64,000 nucleotides of DNA from an uncultured Pelagibacteraceae bacterium (GTDB lineage Bacteria > Pseudomonadota > Alphaproteobacteria > Pelagibacterales > Pelagibacteraceae). The position numbers were made by a program, and so were the translations under genes. The notes under the pieces were generated by a model. It did no database searches and had not been told where the DNA came from. It was given only the letters and a program-made list of their open reading frames with translations. The stretch is taken from NCBI GenBank assembly GCA_902618485.1, contig CACNAR010000006.1, positions 1 through 64,000 of the forward strand. The letters run 5' to 3'. Position 1 is the first letter of the stretch, and each line of letters starts with the position of its first letter. Of the stretch, positions 16,841 through 25,162 are shown one piece after another.

Positions 16841-16975
16841 ATGCACCTTCCAAATATAAAAATGCCTCAAATACTTTCTGAAAAAAAAACAACAATTATT
16901 AAAACTGGAATTTTTTCAGCAATTGTGGCTTGTTGGGGTGTGATCTTATTTGGAACTTTTATAACTTTTAGTTAA
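16841..16975 (+). CDS. 44-residue single-span membrane protein
   Basis: ATG at 16841 opens a 44-residue frame ending at TAA (16973-16975), in the 221-base gap between the unknown 116-residue gene and tauE. A polar, basic N-terminal part is followed by a span of about 21 residues, GIFSAIVACWGVILFGTFIT. It lies 23 bases before tauE on the same strand. No family was recognised. A second ATG seven codons later is an alternative start. Confidence 0.5.
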   Translation: MHLPNIKMPQILSEKKTTIIKTGIFSAIVACWGVILFGTFITFS

Positions 16976-16998
16976 GTTATATTTAAAGTTTTTTTAAG

Positions 16999-18093
16999 AT
17001 GGATGTTTTTTTACCTATAGCTCAAGTATTTATTAACCCTGTCGAAATACTTTTAATAAGCGCTATAGTTGGAGTTCTCTCTGGTTTATTTGGTGTAGGG
17101 GGTGGTTTCTTAATGACACCTTTTTTAATCTTCATGGGTGTTCCCCCAGCTTATGCAGTTGCTAACGAGGCCAACAATATTTTGGCAACTTCTGTATCTG
17201 GATCTACCACTCATTGGTTAAAAAATACCTTAGATTACAAAATGGGATTAATGATTGTAATTGGTGGAACTATAGGAACCATAGTGGGTATTTTTACTTT
17301 CACATATTTTAAAGACATCGGTAAAATAGATACAGTAATTTCTTTAGCCTATATGTATATTCTTGCAATAATTGGGACTCTGATGTTAGTGGAAAGTTTG
17401 GGTGAAATTGATAAAGCCAAAAAGAACATTGTAGAGAAAAAAAAATTACATGTTCATTATTGGATACATGGACTTCCTTTTAGAATGAGGTTTCCAAAAT
17501 CAAAACTATATGAAAGCATATTCACACCTATCATAATTGGATTATTTGTTGGGTTTATAGCAGCTATAATGGGTATTGGCGGTGCATTTATCTTAGTGCC
17601 TGCAATGATTTACATTATTAAGATGCCAACAAAATTAGTTCCTGGAACTTCCTTATTCGTAACAATTTTTGTTAGTGTCATAGTTACATTTCTTCATTCA
17701 ATTAATTATGGTTCGATAGATCTAATGTTAGTACTAATGTTGGTTATAGGCTCAATAGTTGGAGTACAAGTAGGCCAAAAACTTGGTGAGCAAATTGATA
17801 GCTCTGGATTAAAAGCATTATTAGCAATTTTACTATTAATTGTAGGAATAGTAATTGCTTATGATACTTTCTTTGCAGAAGAAATAATGAATGGCACAAC
17901 ACCTATAAGCTCAAAAGACTTAAATTTCTTCTCAAAGTTTATTAAAGAGTTTTCAGAGGATATGCCATTCTTCTATGGATTATTTTCGATTTTATTTGCT
18001 GTTATTTTAGGAATTTCAGCTGCTTTTGTTAGAAGATCAATTTCAAAGTTTAGAGAAAAATATTTTAAAAAACCAGTTAAACAATCTAAATAA
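16999..18093 (+). CDS. TauE/SafE family sulfite exporter-like protein
   Basis: A 364-residue inner-membrane protein with about eight to nine spans in two repeats. The repeat signatures are VGVLSGLFGVGGGFLMTPFL (about residues 24-43) and FVGFIAAIMGIGGAFILVPA (about residues 185-204), typical of TauE/SafE. TauE members are implicated in export of sulfite or organosulfonates during taurine and sulfonate breakdown. Context is strong: apr genes lie upstream and suyAB-xsc, which release sulfite, lie nearby. The 3' end overlaps the convergent YeiH-type gene by 8 bases. Confidence 0.85.
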   Translation: MDVFLPIAQVFINPVEILLISAIVGVLSGLFGVGGGFLMTPFLIFMGVPPAYAVANEANNILATSVSGSTTHWLKNTLDYKMGLMIVIGGTIGTIVGIFTFTYFKDIGKIDTVISLAYMYILAIIGTLMLVESLGEIDKAKKNIVEKKKLHVHYWIHGLPFRMRFPKSKLYESIFTPIIIGLFVGFIAAIMGIGGAFILVPAMIYIIKMPTKLVPGTSLFVTIFVSVIVTFLHSINYGSIDLMLVLMLVIGSIVGVQVGQKLGEQIDSSGLKALLAILLLIVGIVIAYDTFFAEEIMNGTTPISSKDLNFFSKFIKEFSEDMPFFYGLFSILFAVILGISAAFVRRSISKFREKYFKKPVKQSK

Positions 18094-19153
18094 AAAATTT
18101 TATATAACTTTCTATAGTTATAATACTCACAACTCCTACTGTTAGCATGGCCGTAAATCCAACAACAAATGGTTTATAACCCATATTTCTAATATCTTTT
18201 AAGTTTGTTGATAAGCCTATAGCAGCCATAGCCATAGTTAGGAAAATTTTAGAACTTGTTTTAATAAAATCTATAATTTCAATCCAATTATTATTAGTTG
18301 AGAAAACTTCATCACCAACATTTCTTAAAATTATCATACCAACAAAACCTAAAATAAAATAAGGAAATATACTTAAAATGGAGTAACCCTTTTCTTTTAT
18401 CTGACCTCTATTGTAAAGAAAGGCAAAAAGAGGAATCATCACTATCAAAAAAGTATTTCTTAAAAGCTTTGTGACAGTTGCAATATTTAATGTTTCGGGA
18501 CTATTATACTGTTGATCATATATTAATCCTGCTGCAGCAACTTGTGATGTTTCGTGTATAGCTGTTCCTAAAAAAAGACCTGCAAATAATGAATTTCCTT
18601 CAAAATAGAAATTTGAGAAGTAAGGGTAAAACAACATGGACAATATTCCGAATAAAGTAATATTTGCGACTGCATAAGAAATTTCACTTTTATTTGCTTT
18701 TATTACAGGCGCGGTTGCCATGATAGCAGTGGTACCACAAACGCTGCTTCCAATTGATATTAAGTAAGCCATCCGAGTCGGTATTTGAAGTTTTCTAATT
18801 AAAAGCTTTATTACGATTAAGACGCTAACTATACAAATTAATATCAATGGAATTGCAATTTTTCCAAACTCTAAAAACTCAAAAGGCTTTAATTGTATAC
18901 CCAAACAGATTATGCCAAGTTTTAAGATATAATCTCTACTAACATCTAATCCTTTTTGAAAACTTTCTCTAATTTTAAAAAAATTTCCAAAGAAAATACC
19001 AAGTAGGATTGCTATCATAGCTGTGGAGATCGGACTTTTGCTATATCCTAAAAGCTCAATACCAATAATGTTATTAAAACCTTGTGAAAGAGAATAAAGA
19101 ACGAATGCAAGAACTATGCCTGGTATGAACACCAAGTAATTTTTAAAAAACAT
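18086..19153 (-). CDS. YeiH family putative sulfate exporter
   Basis: A 355-residue protein with about ten hydrophobic spans. The family motifs include ISTAMIAILLGIFFGN near residue 42, LKLGIICLGIQLKP near residue 78, and GSSVCGTTAIMATAPVI near residue 135, followed by GTAIHETSQVAAAG. This is the YeiH/UPF0324 family, annotated as putative sulfate exporter. It is downstream of suyA-suyB on the same strand (15 bases after suyB), so it is probably in one operon with the sulfolactate lyase. It is convergent with tauE. Confidence 0.82.
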   Translation of the reverse strand: MFFKNYLVFIPGIVLAFVLYSLSQGFNNIIGIELLGYSKSPISTAMIAILLGIFFGNFFKIRESFQKGLDVSRDYILKLGIICLGIQLKPFEFLEFGKIAIPLILICIVSVLIVIKLLIRKLQIPTRMAYLISIGSSVCGTTAIMATAPVIKANKSEISYAVANITLFGILSMLFYPYFSNFYFEGNSLFAGLFLGTAIHETSQVAAAGLIYDQQYNSPETLNIATVTKLLRNTFLIVMIPLFAFLYNRGQIKEKGYSILSIFPYFILGFVGMIILRNVGDEVFSTNNNWIEIIDFIKTSSKIFLTMAMAAIGLSTNLKDIRNMGYKPFVVGFTAMLTVGVVSIITIESYIKFFI

Positions 19154-19168
19154 TTTTTAATTTAGTGA

Positions 19169-20335
19169 TTATGCGCTTCTATAAAGTTTAGTCATTACAA
19201 ATTCTTTATGACCTAAAGCTTCTGCACAGGTTAATCTTCCATTAGCCACTCTTAGCGTTGTCTCAATTAGCTTATCTCCTGCTTCAGACAAGTTCATTTC
19301 TCTTGAAAGAATCTTTGATACATCGCAATCAACATGCTCACTCATGCTTTTAGCTGTTAATGGGTTAGCAGTTAATTTAACAACAGGCTCTATAGGGTTT
19401 CCAACTATATTCCCTTGGCCTGTTGGAAATAAATGAATGTTAAATCCTCCTGCAGCTTGAAGGGTAATACATTCTGCAGCTGCCGATGATGTGTCCATAA
19501 AGTAAAGTCCTGGACCTTTTGCTGGTTCTTCAGCTGGTTCAAGCACATCTATAAATTTCAAGTTTCCTATTTTTTGAAAATTCCCGAATGCTTTTTCTTC
19601 AATTGTGGTCAAACCACCTGCAATATTTCCAGCAGTTGGTTGACTTTCTGAAAGATCATTAGTTGCTTCTTTTAATATGAAATCATTATATTCATTCCAT
19701 GTTTTCATAAATTTTTCTGAAGCTTCTTTAGTTGCTCCTCTTGCGGCACACACATTTTCTGCTCCAGTTAGTTCAGATGTCTCACCAAAACATAAATGAA
19801 CACCTAATGGTTCTAATTTTTCCATTAAGTTTCCAACAGTTGGATTTGATGCTAATCCTGATGTTGTATCTGACTCTCCACATTTTACTGAAATCCATAA
19901 ATCACTCATTGGACACTCTTCTCTTTGTTTTTCAGATGCCCATTGTGAAAATTCTTGCGCTTTTTTGGAAGCTTTCATGACAGTTCCAATATCCCCTGTA
20001 CGCTCTATGTGAAAACCCTCAACTGGTTTTCCTGTTTTAGCGATCCCATCAACAATTTTTTTAGTCCATTTTGGCTCAATACCAATCACAATAACGGCAG
20101 CTACATTCGGGTTACTGCCTGTTCCAATCATAGTTCTAAAGTGTAAATCTAAGTCTGCTCCAAATTGTAGTCTTCCGTAAGAATGTGGTAGTGCAATCGT
20201 TCCTTTTATATTGTTAGCGACTGCCTCTGCGCATGCATTAGAAATATCATCAACAGGTAATATAATTACATGATTTCTAGTTCCTGCTCTACCGTTTTCT
20301 CTTTTATAACCTAAAAAATTTTTTGGAATTTCCAT
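19169..20335 (-). CDS. suyB: (2R)-sulfolactate sulfo-lyase, beta subunit
   Basis: A 388-residue member of the UxaA/altronate dehydratase C-terminal family. Visible stretches include [19 protein letters not shown] at the start, [51 protein letters not shown], and [18 protein letters not shown]. With the separate small subunit next to it and xsc across the divergent gap, SuyB is the best call: SuyAB splits (R)-sulfolactate into pyruvate and sulfite. Altronate or galactarate dehydratase are the homologous alternatives. It is 3 bases after suyA. Confidence 0.85.
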   Translation of the reverse strand: MEIPKNFLGYKRENGRAGTRNHVIILPVDDISNACAEAVANNIKGTIALPHSYGRLQFGADLDLHFRTMIGTGSNPNVAAVIVIGIEPKWTKKIVDGIAKTGKPVEGFHIERTGDIGTVMKASKKAQEFSQWASEKQREECPMSDLWISVKCGESDTTSGLASNPTVGNLMEKLEPLGVHLCFGETSELTGAENVCAARGATKEASEKFMKTWNEYNDFILKEATNDLSESQPTAGNIAGGLTTIEEKAFGNFQKIGNLKFIDVLEPAEEPAKGPGLYFMDTSSAAAECITLQAAGGFNIHLFPTGQGNIVGNPIEPVVKLTANPLTAKSMSEHVDCDVSKILSREMNLSEAGDKLIETTLRVANGRLTCAEALGHKEFVMTKLYRSA

Positions 20336-20338
20336 AAT

Positions 20339-20623
20339 TTACCACTTTTTAGTTTTTACATTATGAACATGAACATGTTCACCTTTTTTTATTGCCTTAA
20401 CCACTTTGCCAATATCATGACCATACTTTAAAATAGTATCACCTTCTTTTAAATCGACCATCGCAATTTTATGACCTAAAGGTATTTCATCTATTGATTG
20501 AATAGATGCCGAGCTATCATTTTCCATAATCCAGCATTTACAGTCTTGTTTTGGGGTTATTTTCTCTATCACTACTACGCCTACATTATCTTTTTTATCG
20601 TGAATTATGATATCTGTAGCCAT
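20339..20623 (-). CDS. suyA: (2R)-sulfolactate sulfo-lyase, alpha subunit (SAF domain)
   Basis: A 94-residue SAF-domain protein. It reads MATDIIIHDKKDNVGVVVIE at the start, then LGHKIAMVDLKEGDTILKYG, and HVHNVKTKKW at the end. This end and the VGVVVIE start closely fit known SuyA, and the short separate subunit is the SuyAB arrangement. It is the first gene of a minus-strand unit suyA-suyB-yeiH. The start codon is embedded in a TATATATATGG run, so the mRNA leader may be very short. Confidence 0.86.
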   Translation of the reverse strand: MATDIIIHDKKDNVGVVVIEKITPKQDCKCWIMENDSSASIQSIDEIPLGHKIAMVDLKEGDTILKYGHDIGKVVKAIKKGEHVHVHNVKTKKW

Positions 20624-20689
20624 ATATATAGTGTCGAAATGTTTATTTGAATTTCCAAAAATCTTATATATTAATCGCGTCTATTAAGA

Positions 20690-20712
20690 AATAGTTTTAT
20701 AAAAAAACTATT
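20690..20712 (+). promoter_or_regulatory. inverted repeat in the suyA/xsc divergent region
   Basis: AATAGTTTT (20690-20698) pairs with AAAACTATT (20704-20712) around a 5-base spacer, 30 bases before the xsc start. It is a perfect 9-base dyad in a 118-base divergent gap between two sulfonate genes, so an operator is plausible; AT-rich sequence makes chance possible. Confidence 0.4.
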
Positions 20713-20741
20713 ACATATACTGGTTTAGAAAGGCTCTATTA

Positions 20742-22526
20742 ATGACAAAAATGACAACAGAAGAAGCTTTTGTAAAAGTTTTACAAATGCACGGTATTGA
20801 ACATGCTTTTGGTATAATTGGTTCAGCATTCATGCCGATCTCAGATATTTTTCCTGATGCCGGAATTACTTTTTGGGATGTTGCTCATGAAACGAACGGC
20901 GGATTGATAGCAGATGGTTACACAAGATCTACTGGAAAAATGTCAATGGTTATCGCACAAAACGGACCAGGTATTACTGGATTAGTAACCCCGATTAAAA
21001 CAGCTTATTGGAATCATACACCATTGTTGTTAGTAACACCTCAGGCTGCAAACAAAACAATGGGTCAGGGGGGGTTTCAAGAAGTAGAACAAATGAATTT
21101 GTTCAAAGATATGGTTTGTTATCAAGAGGAAGTTAGAGATCCATCTAGAATGGCAGAAGTTTTAAATAGAGTAATAGAAAAGGCAATCAGAGGTTCTGCA
21201 CCTGCACAAATTAATGTGCCAAGAGATTATTGGACCCAAGTAATTGATATTGAGTTACCGCCGATCGTTAGATTAGAAAGACAAGGTGGTGGGGCTGAGG
21301 CAATCGATAAAGCTGCAAAACTTTTATCCAATGCAAAATTTCCTGTGATTTTATCTGGTGCAGGAGTTGTTATCGGTGATGCAATTAATGAGACTAAAAA
21401 ACTTGCAGAAAAATTAGATTCACCTGTTTGTTCAGGTTATCAGCATAATGACAGTTTCCCTGGAAGTCATCCTTTAGCGGTAGGTCCTTTAGGATACAAT
21501 GGATCAAAAGCAGCGATGGAATTAATTTCTAAAGCTGATGTAGTTTTGGCACTAGGCACAAGATTAAATCCTTTCTCGACGTTACCTGGATATGGAATTG
21601 ATTACTGGCCAAAAAATGCAAGTATTATTCAAGTAGATATTAATCCTGACAGAATTGGTTTAACTAAAAAAGTAACAGTTGGGATAAGTGGTGATGCAAA
21701 ATTAGTTGCTCAGCAAATAATTGACAAACTATCTTCAAATGCAGGAGATACGGATAGACAAAAAAGAAAAGACTTAATTCATAAGACAAAATCTGCATGG
21801 TTACAAAAATTAGCAAGTTTAGATCATGAGGACGATGATGAAGGAACAGTTTGGAACAAAGAAGCAAGAGAAAGAGATAAAGACAGAATGTCACCAAGAC
21901 AAGCTTGGCGAGCAATACAATCTGGGATGCCAGAAGATGTAATCATATCAAGTGATATAGGTAATAACTGTGCGATTGGAAATGCCTACCCAACTTTTGA
22001 AAAACCAAGAAAATATTTAGCTCCAGGTTTATTTGGACCTTGCGGCTATGGTTTCCCATCAATCTTAGGTGCAAAGATTGGATGCCCAGATACACCCGTA
22101 ATAGGTTTTGCAGGAGATGGAGCATTTGGAATAAGCATGAATGAAATGAGTTCTTGTGCAAGAGAAGAGTGGCCGGCAATTACAATGGTTATCTTTAGAA
22201 ATTATCAATGGGGCGCAGAAAAAAGAAATACTACTTTATGGTTTGATAATAATTTTGTAGGAACAGAACTTGATCCAGAATTAAGCTTTGCAAAAGTTGC
22301 AGATGCTTGTGGTTTAAAAGGAGTAACTGTTAGAACAATGGAAGAAACAACAGAGGCCATAAAAAAATCATGTGAAGATCAGAAAAAAGGTATTACGACG
22401 TTCATTGAAGTTATATTAAACCAAGAACTTGGTGAGCCTTTTAGAAGAGATGCAATGAAAAAACCTGTGAGAGTGGCTGGGATAAATAAAAAAGATATGA
22501 GGCCACAAAAATCTCTAAATGGATGA
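20742..22526 (+). CDS. xsc: sulfoacetaldehyde acetyltransferase
   Basis: A 594-residue thiamine-diphosphate enzyme. The N-terminus MTTEEAFVKVLQMHGIEHAF and GIIGSAFMPISDIFPDAGIT are distinctive for Xsc rather than acetolactate synthase, as are VTPQAANKTMGQGGFQEVEQMNLF and YQEEVRDPSRMAEVLNRV. The ThDP-binding GDGAFGISMNEM is at about residue 457. It converts sulfoacetaldehyde and phosphate into acetyl phosphate and sulfite. The usual partner pta is not in the window, nor are genes making sulfoacetaldehyde. The ribosome site is GAAAGG. Its end overlaps the SxtJ-like gene by 8 bases. Confidence 0.95.
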   Translation: MTKMTTEEAFVKVLQMHGIEHAFGIIGSAFMPISDIFPDAGITFWDVAHETNGGLIADGYTRSTGKMSMVIAQNGPGITGLVTPIKTAYWNHTPLLLVTPQAANKTMGQGGFQEVEQMNLFKDMVCYQEEVRDPSRMAEVLNRVIEKAIRGSAPAQINVPRDYWTQVIDIELPPIVRLERQGGGAEAIDKAAKLLSNAKFPVILSGAGVVIGDAINETKKLAEKLDSPVCSGYQHNDSFPGSHPLAVGPLGYNGSKAAMELISKADVVLALGTRLNPFSTLPGYGIDYWPKNASIIQVDINPDRIGLTKKVTVGISGDAKLVAQQIIDKLSSNAGDTDRQKRKDLIHKTKSAWLQKLASLDHEDDDEGTVWNKEARERDKDRMSPRQAWRAIQSGMPEDVIISSDIGNNCAIGNAYPTFEKPRKYLAPGLFGPCGYGFPSILGAKIGCPDTPVIGFAGDGAFGISMNEMSSCAREEWPAITMVIFRNYQWGAEKRNTTLWFDNNFVGTELDPELSFAKVADACGLKGVTVRTMEETTEAIKKSCEDQKKGITTFIEVILNQELGEPFRRDAMKKPVRVAGINKKDMRPQKSLNG

Positions 22527-22902
22527 AATTAAGATAAGTTCTAATAGAAGCTTTGGTATAGTATTTTTTATTGTCTTTTTATTAATAGCACTTTATCCAC
22601 TTTTAAAAGGTAATGATTTAAGAATTTGGTCATTAATTATTTCATTTGTTTTTCTAATTCTAGGTTTGATAAATTCAAAGATACTTACACCCTTAAATAG
22701 ATTATGGTTTAAATTTGGATTACTACTTGGAAAATTCATATCACCTTTAATAATGGGAATTATATTTTTCTTAGTTGTAACACCTATTGGAATTATTATG
22801 CGGTTACTTAAGAAAGATTTATTAAATTTAAAATATAATAAAAAAGAAACTTATTGGATCGACAAATCAGGCCCAAAAAGTAAAATGAAAAATCAGTTTT
22901 AG
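22519..22902 (+). CDS. SxtJ family membrane protein
   Basis: A 127-residue protein with three hydrophobic stretches at about residues 13-30, 38-54 and 70-93. The C-terminal FFLVVTPIGIIMRLLKKDLL and YWIDKS fit the SxtJ family, which was named from the saxitoxin cluster but is widespread next to O-carbamoyltransferases. Function is unknown. It overlaps the end of xsc by 8 bases and is 1 base before the DUF5989 gene, forming a trio with the carbamoyltransferase. Confidence 0.78.
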   Translation: MDEIKISSNRSFGIVFFIVFLLIALYPLLKGNDLRIWSLIISFVFLILGLINSKILTPLNRLWFKFGLLLGKFISPLIMGIIFFLVVTPIGIIMRLLKKDLLNLKYNKKETYWIDKSGPKSKMKNQF

Positions 22903-22903
22903 A

Positions 22904-23053
22904 ATGAGTTTTATAAAAGAATTTTGGGAGTTTCTAAAAGTAAGAAAGAAATATTGGCTTTTACCAATTATAATAGTCCTCGTTTTATTTGGTGGATTAA
23001 TTGTTCTTACCCAAGGTTCTGCGGTAGCTCCATTTATTTATACAATTTTTTAA
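22904..23053 (+). CDS. DUF5989 family small membrane protein (49 residues)
   Basis: ATG at 22904 opens a 49-residue frame ending at TAA (23051-23053). After MSFIKEFWEFLKVRKKYWLL comes one span, PIIIVLVLFGGLIVLTQGSA, then VAPFIYTIF. This layout (an amphipathic FWxFLKxRKKYWLLP start, then GSAVAPFIYTIF) is the DUF5989/SxtK-like family that sits between SxtJ and the carbamoyltransferase in many bacteria. It is separated by 1 base from each neighbour, so translation is almost certainly coupled. Confidence 0.82.
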   Translation: MSFIKEFWEFLKVRKKYWLLPIIIVLVLFGGLIVLTQGSAVAPFIYTIF

Positions 23054-23054
23054 A

Positions 23055-24890
23055 GTGACTTCAATTTTAGGTATTTCTGCATTTTATCACGATAGTGCAG
23101 CTTGTTTGTTAAAAGATGGTAAGATAATTGCAGCAGCGCAAGAGGAAAGATTTTCTAGAAAAAAACACGATCCAAGGTATCCACATCATGCTGTTGAATT
23201 TGTTCTAAATTATTCAAGAATGAAATTGAGTGAGATAGATCAAATAGTTTTTTTTGAAAAACCTTTTTTAAAATTTGAGAGATTATTAGAAACCTATGTT
23301 GCCTTTGCACCGAGAGGATTTGTTTCATTTGCAAAAGCGATGCCATTATGGATTAAAGAGAAACTTTTTCAGAAAAATCTTTTATTCAATAAGCTAAAAG
23401 AACATGATGAAAATTTTAAATCTGATGAAAATATTTTCTTTTCAGATCATCATTTAAGTCATGCAGCTAGTGCCTTTTTTCCTTCACCCTTTGAAGAAGC
23501 AGTCGTATTAACTGCTGATGGTGTTGGTGAATGGGCAACGACAACTGTTGCTGTTGGAAAAAAAAATGATTTAGAGATAAAAAAGGAAATACATTTTCCA
23601 CATTCACTTGGACTTTTGTATTCTACTTTTACTTATTATACAGGCTTTAAGGTAAATAGTGGAGAGTATAAACTTATGGGTTTGGCACCTTATGGAAATC
23701 CAATTTATGAGGACAAAGTAAAAGAATTGGTTGATATAAAAGACGATGGAACTTTTAGACTAGATCAAAAATATTTTAATTATGCAACTGGTCTTACTAT
23801 GACTAACAAAAAGTTTCATGATTTATTTGGACAAAAACCTCGTGATCCAAAAAATGAAAAGATTACTCAATTTCATATGGATATTGCAGCCTCAATTCAA
23901 AAAGTAACAGAAGAAATAATGATCAAGTTAGCAAAAGCTATTCGTCAAGAATATAATATCAAAAATTTATGTTTAGCGGGTGGTGTAGCTTTAAATTGTG
24001 TCGCTAACGGAAAAATTCTTCAGGAAAAGATTTTTGATAATATTTGGATACAACCTGCAGCAGGAGATGCTGGAGGGTCTTTAGGTGCAGCTTTAGCTCT
24101 TTGGCATATTGAACAAAAAAAAGAAAGAGTTATTAATTCAAGTGATGACATGAAGGGTTCATATTTAGGAACTGAATTCAATCAAGAAGAAATTGAGGAA
24201 GAATTAAAGTCAGCAGGGGCCACTTTTGAAAAGTTGCAATACGAGGATTTAATAAGTAAGACAGCAGAATTTTTATCAAATGAAAAAGCAATAGGTTGGT
24301 TTCAAGGAAGAATGGAGTTTGGACCAAGAGCTCTAGGTGCTAGATCTATTTTAGGTGATCCAAGATCAGATAAAATGCAAAAAAACCTTAATTTAAAAGT
24401 TAAATATCGAGAAAGCTTCAGACCTTTTGCTCCATCAATTTTAAGAGAAGATTTAACTGAATGGTTTAATATAAATGTAGATAGTCCTTATATGTTGTTA
24501 GTAGCTGACGTAAATTCCAATAAAAAAATTGAAATGAACGAGGAACAAAAAAAACTTTTTGGTATAGATAAATTAAACATCAAAAGATCTGAGATACCGG
24601 CAGTAACTCATATTGATTATTCTGCCAGAATACAAACTGTTACTAAAGAAACTAATAAACCTTATTATGATTTAATCTCCAAATTTAAAGAAAAAACTGG
24701 TTGCCCAGTAATAGTTAATACATCATTTAATGTGAGAGGAGAGCCTATAGTTAATTCTCCAACAGATGCGTTTAATTGTTTTATGGGAACAGAGTTGGAT
24801 TATTTAGTCATTGGAAATTGTTTTTTGGAAAAATCTAAACAAGATCCAAATCTCAAAAAAGATTATACTAAAGAATTCGAACTAGATTGA
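23055..24890 (+). CDS. O-carbamoyltransferase (NodU/CmcH/TobZ family)
   Basis: A 611-residue enzyme with a GTG start, 1 base after the DUF5989 stop. The N-terminal Kae1-like domain shows ISAFYHDSAACLLKDG and the metal motif FSDHHLSHAASAFF (H132, H136), MGLAPYG, and CLAGGVALNCVANGKI. The C-terminal YrdC-like part has FGPRALGARSILGDPRS, KYRESFRPFAPSIL and NTSFNVRGEPIVNSP. It transfers a carbamoyl group from carbamoyl phosphate to a hydroxyl of a small molecule or sugar. The acceptor is unknown; no glycan cluster surrounds it. Confidence 0.93.
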   Translation: MTSILGISAFYHDSAACLLKDGKIIAAAQEERFSRKKHDPRYPHHAVEFVLNYSRMKLSEIDQIVFFEKPFLKFERLLETYVAFAPRGFVSFAKAMPLWIKEKLFQKNLLFNKLKEHDENFKSDENIFFSDHHLSHAASAFFPSPFEEAVVLTADGVGEWATTTVAVGKKNDLEIKKEIHFPHSLGLLYSTFTYYTGFKVNSGEYKLMGLAPYGNPIYEDKVKELVDIKDDGTFRLDQKYFNYATGLTMTNKKFHDLFGQKPRDPKNEKITQFHMDIAASIQKVTEEIMIKLAKAIRQEYNIKNLCLAGGVALNCVANGKILQEKIFDNIWIQPAAGDAGGSLGAALALWHIEQKKERVINSSDDMKGSYLGTEFNQEEIEEELKSAGATFEKLQYEDLISKTAEFLSNEKAIGWFQGRMEFGPRALGARSILGDPRSDKMQKNLNLKVKYRESFRPFAPSILREDLTEWFNINVDSPYMLLVADVNSNKKIEMNEEQKKLFGIDKLNIKRSEIPAVTHIDYSARIQTVTKETNKPYYDLISKFKEKTGCPVIVNTSFNVRGEPIVNSPTDAFNCFMGTELDYLVIGNCFLEKSKQDPNLKKDYTKEFELD

Positions 24891-24923
24891 TTAGTGGGGG
24901 CGTTCTGTTGCTAGGTTCACCTA

Positions 24924-25040
24924 TTAGTGCATATCTGGCCAGTTTTTATTATTATATCTATCAAGTTCTTTTTTACTAAAAGGCCTAAACAGAACCCAAA
25001 ATATTACTATAGCTAAAGATATAAGTATTAATGTTTTCAC
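24924..25040 (-). CDS. 38-residue single-span membrane protein (GTG start), paralogue of the one at 44753
   Basis: GTG at 25040 opens a 38-residue frame ending at TAA (24924-24926). A span LILISLAIVIFWVLF is followed by RPFSKKELDRYNNKNWPDMH. The same plan and the words LFRP.SK.E and N-NW occur in the 39-residue protein at 44753-44872, which argues that both are real. No ribosome site was seen, and the GTG start is chosen because an in-frame stop lies three codons upstream. Confidence 0.45.
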   Translation of the reverse strand: MKTLILISLAIVIFWVLFRPFSKKELDRYNNKNWPDMH

Positions 25041-25162
25041 TTTGCTAGTTTAGTATAGTCATTAGTCTTAGTCTAGTTTGAAATCCTAAGTTTTTATAGT
25101 GTATTTTTAATAAATGGTATGGTTAAATATTTTTTGAATTTTTAAATACTAAAATCAAATTA

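Noticed and set aside
19169-20623. Reading of suyA and suyB as altronate dehydratase
   Set aside because: They are homologous, but the separate short SAF subunit ending HVHNVKTKKW and the sulfur context favour SuyAB. A tree would settle it.
20742-22526. Reading of xsc as acetolactate synthase
   Set aside because: The ThDP fold is shared, but the words GIIGSAFMPISD, GQGGFQEVEQM and EEVRDPSRMAEV are those of sulfoacetaldehyde acetyltransferase, and sulfonate genes are adjacent.
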